Source of the DNA: Methanosarcinales archaeon
GTDB taxonomy: Archaea; Halobacteriota; Syntropharchaeia; Alkanophagales; Methanospirareceae
DNA: 5,422 nucleotides
Direction of reading: 5' to 3'
Assembly (NCBI GenBank): GCA_030665925.1
Contig: DAOUYX010000115.1
Coordinates: forward strand, 1-5,422
A program made the translations under genes and the position numbers. Under the pieces are notes generated by a model. The model was not told the origin of the DNA. It was given only the letters and a program-made list of their open reading frames with translations, and ran no database searches. Below, in pieces: positions 1 through 5,422 of the stretch; the first letter of the stretch is position 1, and every line of letters starts with the position of its first letter.

Positions 1-1
1 C

Positions 2-772
2 GTATTAGCGATGAAAAGGGGCTCTAAGTGGATCTATTCACTGGATAAAGACGACCGATTGCAGGAAGACGACCTGATTATTGCTTCCGGTCCAACGGAG
101 GGGATACCGGCGTTCTGTAAACTGGCAACGGGTAAGGAGTATAAGGAGCGGGAGAAGGAGAGCGAGGCGGGGATAAAGAGGAAAAGGCTAACGGAGGAAA
201 TCGCAGACCTCATCGCGGATATGAAAAACATCTCAGAACTGATGGTTGGGCTCTCGTATTCTGCAGTTACGTTTTATAGTAAAGAGATAGCGAAAGAAGT
301 GAAGGATTTGGAAGAGTCAATGGATCGGATGAAGGAAGAGCTGGAGATCTTAGTGATAGATGCGGCAAGAGGGATAACGAAACGGAGTAATTTTGGTGAG
401 CTCCGGGGCTTACTGCACATCGCGTGGTCTTCAGAAATTTTATCCGATGCGGCGTATGAGATTGCGGATGTGGTGCTCCGTGATCTCCCCTTGCATCCGG
501 TTTTTTTAGCTTCGATCGAAGAATCCGATGAGATAATCTTAAAGATGGAAGTAAAGAACGCGGACATATTTGACAGGACGCTCAAGGGGTTGAGAATAGA
601 GACTCGAACCGGAATGTTTATACTGGCAATTCGCAGAAGAGACGGCAGATGGGTTTACAATCCGGCGGGCGATGCGGAGATACGGAATGGCGATTTGCTC
701 ATTATGCGTGGCCCACGAGAGGGCGAAGATAAGATGAGAGAGATTTGCGGCGAGGTTATCAATACAGATTAA
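2..772 (+). CDS. PhoU/TrkA_C domain protein, 3' part (5' end outside window)
   Basis: This is the C-terminal part of a cytoplasmic regulatory protein combining PhoU-like helices with TrkA_C (RCK-C) ligand-binding domains, the architecture of the archaeal COG3273 group. Such proteins are thought to regulate ion transport, but the transporter and ligand are unknown. The frame is open through the left edge: codons before the ATG at 11 read V-L-A. Residues V-L-A-M-K-R-G-S-K-W-I-Y line up with a second copy, ILAIRRRDGRWVY (residues 204-216 counted from that ATG), so this Met is internal. Order: end of a first TrkA_C (to about residue 35), a charged helical PhoU-like region (about 45-165), then a complete TrkA_C (about 166-250). 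Both TrkA_C copies end in a D-D/L-L-I-x-x-x-GP pattern. A start at 11 is possible but unlikely. Family assignment is fairly sure; partner and ligand cannot be inferred. Confidence 0.85.
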   Translation, partial: VLAMKRGSKWIYSLDKDDRLQEDDLIIASGPTEGIPAFCKLATGKEYKEREKESEAGIKRKRLTEEIADLIADMKNISELMVGLSYSAVTFYSKEIAKEVKDLEESMDRMKEELEILVIDAARGITKRSNFGELRGLLHIAWSSEILSDAAYEIADVVLRDLPLHPVFLASIEESDEIILKMEVKNADIFDRTLKGLRIETRTGMFILAIRRRDGRWVYNPAGDAEIRNGDLLIMRGPREGEDKMREICGEVINTD

Positions 773-776
773 TAAA
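769..776 (+). promoter_or_regulatory. Possible TATA box for tRNA-Trp
   Basis: TTAATAAA is centred about 28 bp upstream of the mature tRNA 5' end, the usual archaeal TBP-site distance if transcription starts just before the tRNA. It overlaps the stop codon of the upstream gene. The match to the archaeal consensus is only moderate, and no clear BRE is visible. Confidence 0.35.
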
Positions 777-785
777 GTAATGTAA

Positions 786-799
786 CTACAATATTGTAG
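786..799. repeat. Perfect 14-bp palindrome upstream of tRNA-Trp
   Basis: CTACAATATTGTAG reads identically on both strands with no spacer and ends one base before the tRNA. It lies where the tRNA transcription start would be, so it could be a protein-binding site. A perfect palindrome of this length is also expected by chance about once in a few windows of this size, so function is uncertain. Confidence 0.5.
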
Positions 800-800
800 A

Positions 801-874
801 GGGGTCGTGGCCTAGTCCGGAAGGGCAGCGGGCTCCAGACTCGCCGATCGTGCGTTCGAATCGCACCGACCCCA
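801..874 (+). tRNA. tRNA-Trp (anticodon CCA), intronless
   Basis: The sequence folds into a full cloverleaf. The acceptor stem is GGGGTCG (801-807) with CGACCCC (867-873). The D stem is 810-813 with 823-826, with GG of the D loop at 819-820. The anticodon stem is GCGGG (828-832) with CTCGC (840-844), around loop CTCCAGA. The anticodon CCA at 835-837 reads the Trp codon UGG. The variable loop is five bases, and the T arm is GTGCG-TTCGAAT-CGCAC (850-866). G15 (815) and C48 (849) can form the Levitt pair. Base 874 is A, the discriminator of archaeal and eukaryotic tRNA-Trp, whereas bacteria use G. The 3' CCA is not encoded and must be added enzymatically. There is no intron in the anticodon loop, although many euryarchaeal tRNA-Trp genes carry one. 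Confidence 0.97.
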
Positions 875-879
875 TTTCA

Positions 880-884
880 TTTTT
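880..884 (+). terminator. Possible oligo-T terminator of tRNA-Trp
   Basis: A run of five T residues, preceded by TTTCA, follows six bases after the tRNA. Archaeal RNA polymerase commonly releases at short T-runs without a hairpin, and this is the first such run after the tRNA. The assignment rests on position and composition alone. Confidence 0.35.
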
Positions 885-948
885 AGTGGTGGCGAAATAC
901 GGCTTTAGAGCTTAGAGAAGAATGCAAAAAATAAAAGGCAGAAGAGTT

Positions 949-966
949 TATACATCAAAATGTATA
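949..966. promoter_or_regulatory. Operator-like inverted repeat, upstream copy
   Basis: TATACAT-CAAA-ATGTATA has 7-bp perfect arms and a 4-bp spacer. A second copy of the same half-sites with the same spacer length lies at 984-999, centre to centre 34 bp away. This copy sits just upstream of the TATA-like box at 971-978, where a bound regulator could affect TBP/TFB access. Conserved arms with differing spacers suggest recognition of DNA by a dimer rather than an RNA hairpin. The regulator is unknown. Confidence 0.6.
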
Positions 967-970
967 TGCA

Positions 971-978
971 TTTATAAG
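971..978 (+). promoter_or_regulatory. Probable TATA box of the ATPase gene
   Basis: TTTATAAG lies between the two palindromes. A start site about 26 bp downstream would fall near 1000, giving a leader of roughly ten bases before the ATG at 1010. Other TATA-like strings occur at 947-954 (TTTATACA) and 998-1004 (TATAAAA). The latter would place initiation inside the coding region and is less likely. Confidence 0.45.
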
Positions 979-983
979 TGGTC

Positions 984-999
984 ATACATTAGGATGTAT
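984..999. promoter_or_regulatory. Operator-like inverted repeat, downstream copy
   Basis: ATACAT-TAGG-ATGTAT has 6-bp perfect arms and a 4-bp spacer, matching the half-sites of the copy at 949-966. It lies between the presumed TATA box and the ATPase start codon, overlapping the expected transcription start, which is a classic position for a repressor. The only candidate DNA-binding segment in the adjacent gene is a putative winged helix in the ATPase, so autoregulation is possible but speculative. Confidence 0.6.
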
Positions 1000-1009
1000 A
1001 AAAGGGAAA

Positions 1010-2464
1010 ATGGCAAGTATGGACAGGGATATCTTTGAAAGATACATTTTTGCTAAGTTGGCTGAAGCCCCAACGTTAGCAAGAAGTTATACGGAAATAG
1101 ATGGCAAGAGGCTTAGATACAGGAGAGCGTACTACAGGATCAAAAAACATGTGGATGATTTTTTGGAGGGAAATGTTGAGAATAGACTTATTGTCTTGCC
1201 AGGTTTAAGGGGGGTTGGAAAAACCACGATTCTTTTTCAACTTTATAATTATCTCCAGGGTCAGAAGGGGGTACGGCAGGATAGAATTCTTTATTTCTCG
1301 ACAGACGAGTTGAAAGCGTATCTGGGCGGGAGAATAACAGATGTTATCACTGTCTTCATCCAAGAAGTTCACCGGGCATCATTAGTAAGTTTGGACAGGG
1401 AGATTTTCATTCTCATTGACGAAGCCCACTTTGATAAAGAATGGGATCAAGCGGCAAAAATCGTTTATGATCAAAGCAAGAAGATTTTCTTGATTGTTAC
1501 AGGGTCTTCGGCATTAAATTTGGAGATGAGTGTGGACGTGGCGAGAAGAGCGAAGAGGGAAGTTATGTTTCCAATGAATTTTTCTGAATACTTAATTTTA
1601 AAATATAATCTTTTCCCACCAAAGGGGATGGCTGAGAGCATGAGGAAATTGATTTTTAGCCCTATAGAAAATCTGGAATATGGAAGAAGAACCACAAATG
1701 AATTAAAGAAGAAATTAATAACTCTGGTTAGGCCAATAGAGAAAGAATGGGAGGATTTCTTATGTTTTGGAGGATTCCCTTTTGGATTACGCATGAGCCA
1801 GATAGACACTCATGAAAGAATATTTAGCGTGGTTGGCAGAGTGATAGAAAAAGATATTTTTGCTATACAATCTTTTAGCACGGAAACAAGAAATACCATA
1901 TCAAGAATTATTGCATTCTTAGCACTGCAAAAACCCGGTGGGACTTCGGATGCAAAACTTGCAACAAGATTGAATAGATCGCCGACTATGGTAAGAAACA
2001 TTTTAGATGTTTTAGAAAAGACTCATCTCGTTTTTAGTGTAAAACCTTATGGCGGTGCGGGCAAGCTTGTAAGAAAGCCGTGGAAGTATTATTTCTTATC
2101 TCCGTCAATTAATGCTGCGATAAGATTCAAACTCGGCGTATACGATATAAGAGATAGGGTAATGTTAGGAGTATTAGCAGAGAATCTCATCGCATCTTAT
2201 TTTTTCAGAATGAAAGAAACTCTAAACATGCCGGCGGGATTTTTTTATGCTCCTGAAAAGGAGGGCGTGGATTTTCTTCTTCAAACAGGAACTGGAGAAA
2301 TAATACCCGTAGAGGTGGGTATTGGCAAGAAGGGCGAAGGTCAGATAAAAAAAGCCATTACAAGATATCAATCTGAACATGGTGTGCTAATATCCAGCAC
2401 AGAGAAGATAACCATGGAAAAAGGCGTAGTTCACCTACCCATAATGAATTTTGCGTTTGTATGA
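1010..2464 (+). CDS. AAA+ ATPase with DUF4143-type C-terminal domain
   Basis: This is a P-loop ATPase of the large archaeal/bacterial AAA+ family that carries a DUF4143-like C-terminal domain. Members are often multicopy and their cellular role is unknown. Walker A is GLRGVGKT (65-72), Walker B is IFILIDEAH with D137 and E138, and a sensor-like TGSSA is at 164-168. The family's PMNFSEYL (188-195) and a later FGGFP follow. A probable winged helix spans about 292-350. The C-terminal domain has a PD-(D/E)XK-like core, VDF (D421) and PVEVGIG (E435), but the usual E-V-K lysine is a glycine (G437). The 484-residue length fits full-length family members. The ATG at 1010 follows a weak GGG four bases away; ATG 1019 is an alternative. 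The gene is AT-rich: 1561-1620 has 14 G/C in 60 bases against 30 in 60 at 4561-4620 in moeA. That composition, and its place just after a tRNA, suggest acquisition. Confidence 0.88.
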   Translation: MASMDRDIFERYIFAKLAEAPTLARSYTEIDGKRLRYRRAYYRIKKHVDDFLEGNVENRLIVLPGLRGVGKTTILFQLYNYLQGQKGVRQDRILYFSTDELKAYLGGRITDVITVFIQEVHRASLVSLDREIFILIDEAHFDKEWDQAAKIVYDQSKKIFLIVTGSSALNLEMSVDVARRAKREVMFPMNFSEYLILKYNLFPPKGMAESMRKLIFSPIENLEYGRRTTNELKKKLITLVRPIEKEWEDFLCFGGFPFGLRMSQIDTHERIFSVVGRVIEKDIFAIQSFSTETRNTISRIIAFLALQKPGGTSDAKLATRLNRSPTMVRNILDVLEKTHLVFSVKPYGGAGKLVRKPWKYYFLSPSINAAIRFKLGVYDIRDRVMLGVLAENLIASYFFRMKETLNMPAGFFYAPEKEGVDFLLQTGTGEIIPVEVGIGKKGEGQIKKAITRYQSEHGVLISSTEKITMEKGVVHLPIMNFAFV

Positions 2465-2499
2465 TACACCTGGCGGTGGAAGCAAGGACACCCCATACT

Positions 2500-3039
2500 T
2501 TATTCTCGCACATGCTTCATTATATGCGCGATCTCAGGCATGATTATCTCTTGGAGCGCTAATTGCACTGCTGCGGGAGAGCCAGGCAAGCAGAAAATAG
2601 CTCGATGATTTATTACACCGGCGATCGCACGACTTAATACCGATGCAGTGCCTATCTCCTCATAACTTTTCAGCCTGAAGAGTTCGCCAAACCCCTGCAT
2701 TTCCTTATTCAGGAGCTTTGATACAACCTCTATCGTGACGTCATTTTTCGTCAGCCCTGTGCCGCCGGAAGTGATAATGAAATCTGCGTCAGCGCTCAAG
2801 GCTTTTGATATACCTTCATGTATTTTATCCTCCTCATCTGGCAGCACATCGTAATACACGACCTCATGCCCGCTTTCCCGCACGAGTTTCTGCGCGATTC
2901 CGCCGGATAGGTCGCCGATATCCGCTTCACCTTTCTCTCTATTCCAGTATTTGGAGGTGCTTATCGTGAGTATAGCGCATTTGTAATGCTTCTGTGCTCC
3001 TTTCTTATGCTTTGCCGGGACGGTCATTTTTTCTTCCAT
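2500..3039 (-). CDS. moaB: Molybdenum cofactor biosynthesis protein MoaB
   Basis: This is a cytoplasmic MoaB/Mog-family protein. In archaea MoaB activates molybdopterin by adenylation, giving MPT-AMP for metal insertion by MoeA. In this organism it may serve molybdenum or tungsten enzymes. Family landmarks: the first strand ILTISTSKY (23-31), GDLSG with D43 (42-46), SGGTG (91-95) followed by KNDVT with D100, GFGELFR (116-122), LSRAIAGV (135-142) and LPGSPAAV (151-158). At 179 residues it has the usual length plus a short basic N-terminal tail (about 1-18). The start at 3039 has no Shine-Dalgarno but a TATA-like box at leaderless distance. Met5 (3027) has GGAAG eight bases upstream and is a real alternative. 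It converges on the ATPase gene with a 35-base gap, and is separated from its pathway partner moeA by the divergent slipin gene. No catalytic motif appears lost. Confidence 0.95.
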   Translation of the reverse strand: MEEKMTVPAKHKKGAQKHYKCAILTISTSKYWNREKGEADIGDLSGGIAQKLVRESGHEVVYYDVLPDEEDKIHEGISKALSADADFIITSGGTGLTKNDVTIEVVSKLLNKEMQGFGELFRLKSYEEIGTASVLSRAIAGVINHRAIFCLPGSPAAVQLALQEIIMPEIAHIMKHVRE

Positions 3040-3062
3040 GCTGTTACACTATTTCGTGCTTC

Positions 3063-3071
3063 ATAATTTAA
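3063..3071 (-). promoter_or_regulatory. Possible TATA box of moaB
   Basis: On the minus strand TTAAATTAT lies about 24-32 bases upstream of the ATG at 3039. This would place transcription start almost at the start codon, consistent with a leaderless moaB mRNA. The motif is AT-rich and not a strong consensus. The rest of 3072-3211 shows no coding sequence or recognisable RNA to me. Confidence 0.3.
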
Positions 3072-3211
3072 CCATTTTACTTCATTTAGTGCACGATAGA
3101 TTAGCAGGCTTGTCCATTCAATCATTGTGTGGCTAAAAAAATTAGGAATGGAATGTGGAACCTTGTAAGACATTTAGCGGGTTTCATACAGCCGATATTA
3201 CAGATACGAAT

Positions 3212-3220
3212 CTATATATA
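3212..3220 (+). promoter_or_regulatory. TATA box of the slipin gene
   Basis: CTATATATA is a good archaeal TATA box, preceded by CGAAT as a weak BRE. Transcription would begin near 3242, leaving a leader of about 20 bases that contains the Shine-Dalgarno at 3248-3255. It is the strongest promoter-like string in the moaB/slipin divergent region. Confidence 0.6.
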
Positions 3221-3247
3221 CCAATCATCGTATACATAGAATTAAAA

Positions 3248-3255
3248 GAGGTGAT
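3248..3255 (+). promoter_or_regulatory. Strong Shine-Dalgarno of the slipin gene
   Basis: GAGGTGAT is an eight-base match to the complement of the archaeal 16S rRNA 3' end (AUCACCUCC), five bases before the ATG at 3261. It fixes that start codon and is the only strong ribosome binding site in the window. Confidence 0.9.
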
Positions 3256-3260
3256 AAAAA

Positions 3261-4052
3261 ATGGCTTTTGAATGGCTAATTGGAGTAGTATTTTTTGCAG
3301 TGATCGTATTGGCATCGTCGATAAAGGTAGTGAAGGAATACGAACGAGGCGTAATCTTCAGGCTTGGACGTTTGGTGGGCGCGAGAGGACCGGGGCTGTT
3401 CTTAATCATACCCATCTTCGAGACCATGGTAAAAATAGACTTACGAGTGTCTGTTTTCGATATTCCACCGCAAGAACTCATAACCAAGGATAACGTCACC
3501 ACGAAAGTGAATGCAGTAGTTTATTACCGCGTGATTGATCCCGAGAAGGCGGTAACCGAGGTAGAGCAGTACCAGTATGCCACTGCTCAAATCGCTCTGA
3601 CCACGATAAGAGGCGTGTTAGGGCAGTCGGAACTGGACGAGTTACTGTCCGAGCGAGACAAGATCAACAAACACTTGCAGGTCATAATAGACGAAGCAAC
3701 AGACCCCTGGGGTATAAAAATCTCCGCCGTGGAGATAAAGGATGTGGAACTGCCGAAAGAGATGCAGCGTGCAATGGCGGCACAGGCAGAAGCAGAGCGG
3801 AATAGAAGAGCTCGGGTTATCTCCGCAGATGCCGAGTTCCAGGCAGCGAAGAAGGTTGCAGAAGCTGCGAGCGTCCTTCAAAAAGAAGAAGGCGGGATGT
3901 TCATCCGAATGTTACAAACGATAAAAGAGGCGACGGAGGAGAAGGCTACTACTGTGGTCATTCCGTTCCCGGTAGAAATGATCGAAGCTTTGGGATACCG
4001 CTCGGAGACTAGGTCTAAATCGAAAGAAGAACCCGCGGAGACAACGAAATAG
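3261..4052 (+). CDS. Slipin (stomatin/prohibitin-like SPFH membrane protein)
   Basis: This is a membrane-anchored SPFH/stomatin-family protein resembling archaeal slipins such as PH1511 of Pyrococcus horikoshii. Such proteins oligomerise in the membrane and organise or regulate other membrane proteins; no enzymatic activity is expected. A hydrophobic N-terminal segment (about 5-21) anchors it. The SPFH domain starts with VVKEYERGVIFRLGR (23-37) and GPGLFLIIP (43-51), and includes ERDKIN (131-136) and GIKISAVEIKDVELP (151-165). An alanine/glutamate-rich coiled coil follows (about 165-215). The hydrophobic TVVIPFP (231-237) occupies the region that the partner protease cleaves in PH1511. The tail is charged. 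At 263 residues it is of normal slipin length. The usual NfeD/STOPP protease partner is not adjacent: moeA follows after 52 bases and moaB diverges upstream. Start is set by a strong Shine-Dalgarno. Exact function here is unknown. Confidence 0.94.
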   Translation: MAFEWLIGVVFFAVIVLASSIKVVKEYERGVIFRLGRLVGARGPGLFLIIPIFETMVKIDLRVSVFDIPPQELITKDNVTTKVNAVVYYRVIDPEKAVTEVEQYQYATAQIALTTIRGVLGQSELDELLSERDKINKHLQVIIDEATDPWGIKISAVEIKDVELPKEMQRAMAAQAEAERNRRARVISADAEFQAAKKVAEAASVLQKEEGGMFIRMLQTIKEATEEKATTVVIPFPVEMIEALGYRSETRSKSKEEPAETTK

Positions 4053-4060
4053 AAAACTCC

Positions 4061-4070
4061 AAAAATATTT
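4061..4070 (+). promoter_or_regulatory. Possible TATA box of moeA
   Basis: AAAAATATTT lies about 35-44 bases upstream of the moeA ATG. A start about 26 bases downstream, near 4092, would give a short leader. If used, moeA would be transcribed independently of the slipin gene. The motif is simple AT-rich sequence, so confidence is low. Confidence 0.3.
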
Positions 4071-4080
4071 CTTTGATAAC

Positions 4081-4101
4081 ACTTTCTTTTTTAAAGAAAG
4101 T
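4081..4101 (+). terminator. Hairpin with T-run between slipin and moeA
   Basis: ACTTTCTTT (4081-4089) and AAAGAAAGT (4093-4101) are perfect 9-bp arms around a TTT loop. The left arm and loop contain six consecutive T residues (4087-4092), suitable for archaeal T-run termination of the slipin transcript. The T-run is inside the hairpin rather than after it, so this is not a bacterial-type terminator. The structure ends three bases before the moeA ATG, so it may instead affect moeA translation in a read-through mRNA. Confidence 0.5.
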
Positions 4102-4104
4102 TAG

Positions 4105-5421
4105 ATGGGGAAGCAGTTCTTAGAGATCACCGAGAAGAAGGAAGTAGAAGCGACAATCTCGCACATCGCCACAGAAGTGGCAAAGGCACGAGCGAAAACA
4201 AGCACATCCGTAGAAAAAGTGAACGTAAATGAGGCACTGGGTAGAATTGCTTCCGCGGATATTTTTTCCGCGCTTAATGTTCCCCCGTTTAATCGGGCGA
4301 TCATGGACGGCTACGCAGTTGTAGCCTCTGATACGTTCTACGCCGATGAAAATAACCCCGCTTCTTTGATTATAAACGGATCTATATTTGCTGGCGAGTT
4401 CCCTTCGCACGCCGTAGACAAAGGCTCGTGCATGGGCATATCTACCGGTGCACCACTGCCAAAAGGAGCAAACGCCACGGTAAAAGTCGAGAACACCGCT
4501 GAGTATACGGAGGTAGTCGAAGGTAAAAAGCTAAAAAAGGTGAAGGTATACAAACCTGTCGCTCCGGGTGAAAATATCATGCTTGCGGGCTCGGATATAA
4601 AACGTGGGGAGCGAATAGTAAGGCGTGGAACTACGCTCACGCCACGTGAGACCGGCGTCTTGGCTGCTTGCGGGCTAAACGAAGTTCTTGTTCGTAAACA
4701 CCTGACGGTGGCAATCATATCCACGGGCAATGAACTAATAGCGCCGGGAGAAGACCTCGAGCCCGCGAAAATATATGACGTTAATGCACAGACACTCAGC
4801 GATTCAGTTCGAGAATGCGGCTGCACCCCTCATTTCCTCGGTATTGTTAGTGACGACATAGAAGAAATATCCGGGAAGCTGAAGCAGTCGTTGGGATCGG
4901 GCGCAGACGTTATAATTGTCTCGGGCGGAACCTCTGCGGGCGTCGGCGACTTACTGCCCAAAGTGATAGAAGAGCTTGGCGAGATTATCGTGCACGGCGT
5001 TGACATAAAACCTGGAAAACCGTTCATCTTCGGAACGATCCGGGGTAAACCATTTTTCGGCTTGCCTGGGAATCCGACATCCGCATTGGTTACCTTCAAC
5101 CTTTTCGGTGCTCCGTTGCGTCGCACAATATCTGGTATTTCCGCACGAAATCACGAAGAAGGTGAAAGAAGAAAGGAGAAGAGAATAAAGGCTAAGGCAG
5201 CGCAGAGAATCTTCTCCGAGCGTGGACGAAATGAATACGTACTTGTCAATCTTGTTGCAACGAAAAAGCCAGAGGAAGCGTCATTTCTTGCGTATCCTAT
5301 TCTCACCGGCTCTGGTGCAATCACAACGCTATCAAAAGCAGATGGCTACATATTCATGGAGAAGGGAAAGGAGATAATAGAAGAAGGGGAAGAGGTGGAC
5401 GTTGAATTATTTATTGACTGA
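4105..5421 (+). CDS. moeA: Molybdopterin molybdenumtransferase MoeA
   Basis: MoeA inserts molybdate (or tungstate in tungsten users) into adenylated molybdopterin, the step after MoaB, whose gene lies about 1 kb away on the other strand. The gene is complete at 438 residues, the usual length for MoeA without an added periplasmic-binding domain. Seen in order: PPFNRAIMDGYAV (60-72, D68), STGAPLPKGAN (114-123), domain III with STGNEL (206-211, E210), YDVNAQTL (224-231), SGGTSAGVGD (273-282), KPGKP (302-306) and GLPGNPTSAL (319-328), then a C-terminal beta-domain (about 350-438) with a lysine/arginine-rich start (354-365). The ATG at 4105 gives a typical MoeA N-terminus but lacks a Shine-Dalgarno, so initiation is leaderless or SD-independent. 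It follows the slipin gene by 52 bases across a hairpin with a T-run. The stop codon lies one base before the window end. Confidence 0.96.
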   Translation: MGKQFLEITEKKEVEATISHIATEVAKARAKTSTSVEKVNVNEALGRIASADIFSALNVPPFNRAIMDGYAVVASDTFYADENNPASLIINGSIFAGEFPSHAVDKGSCMGISTGAPLPKGANATVKVENTAEYTEVVEGKKLKKVKVYKPVAPGENIMLAGSDIKRGERIVRRGTTLTPRETGVLAACGLNEVLVRKHLTVAIISTGNELIAPGEDLEPAKIYDVNAQTLSDSVRECGCTPHFLGIVSDDIEEISGKLKQSLGSGADVIIVSGGTSAGVGDLLPKVIEELGEIIVHGVDIKPGKPFIFGTIRGKPFFGLPGNPTSALVTFNLFGAPLRRTISGISARNHEEGERRKEKRIKAKAAQRIFSERGRNEYVLVNLVATKKPEEASFLAYPILTGSGAITTLSKADGYIFMEKGKEIIEEGEEVDVELFID

Positions 5422-5422
5422 A

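Noticed and set aside
274..585. 103-codon open frame on the minus strand
   Set aside because: It is antisense to the PhoU/TrkA_C gene, low in complexity and without a ribosome binding site or recognisable domain.
902..918. Short direct repeat of TTAGAG downstream of the tRNA
   Set aside because: Two six-base copies in a simple stretch are expected by chance and relate to no other feature.
2490..2496. ACCCCAT downstream of the ATPase gene, matching the tRNA 3' end (869-875) as a possible attachment repeat
   Set aside because: Only seven bases match and the flanking bases differ; integrase-type repeats at tRNA genes are usually much longer, and no integrase is visible.
3231..3238. ATACAT near the slipin promoter, resembling a half-site of the ATPase operator
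   Set aside because: The matching ATGTAT arm at the right spacing is absent, so it is only a six-base coincidence in AT-rich DNA.
3742..3924. Overlapping plus-strand frame inside the slipin gene
   Set aside because: It is a frame shadow of the coiled-coil region, rich in arginine, lysine and glutamine, while the slipin frame is intact.
4338..4826. 162-codon open frame on the minus strand
   Set aside because: It lies fully inside moeA, whose frame carries all family motifs. The antisense product is serine- and proline-rich and resembles nothing I recognise.

Overview
This window looks archaeal, most likely euryarchaeal. A PhoU/TrkA_C fusion protein of an archaeal type, a tRNA-Trp with A at the discriminator position and no encoded CCA, TATA-like elements about 25 bp upstream of gene starts, and one strong archaeal Shine-Dalgarno all point that way. 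No gene here fixes the genus. A methanogen- or ANME-like organism is possible but unproven.

Layout: (1) 2-772 (+) is the 3' part of a PhoU/TrkA_C ion-transport regulatory protein cut by the left edge. (2) 801-874 (+) is an intronless tRNA-Trp(CCA), preceded by a perfect AT-rich 14-bp palindrome. (3) 885-1009 is a short regulatory region holding two copies of ATACAT-N4-ATGTAT around a TATA-like box. (4) 1010-2464 (+) is a AAA+/DUF4143-type ATPase, more AT-rich than its neighbours, with a degenerate C-terminal nuclease-like motif. (5) 2500-3039 (-) is moaB, convergent with the ATPase. (6) 3040-3260 is a divergent intergenic region. (7) 3261-4052 (+) is a stomatin-like slipin with a strong ribosome binding site. 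(8) 4081-4101 is a hairpin containing a T-run. (9) 4105-5421 (+) is a complete moeA ending at the right edge.

moaB and moeA act in consecutive steps of molybdenum/tungsten cofactor synthesis: adenylation of molybdopterin, then metal insertion. They flank the slipin gene, which has no obvious role in that pathway and lacks its usual NfeD-type protease partner here. The ATPase gene sits directly downstream of the tRNA, a common insertion site. With its base composition and its own operator-like repeats, it reads as an accessory insertion between housekeeping genes.

I found no clear novel multi-gene system. The most informative unexplained signal is the twin palindrome in front of the ATPase gene.
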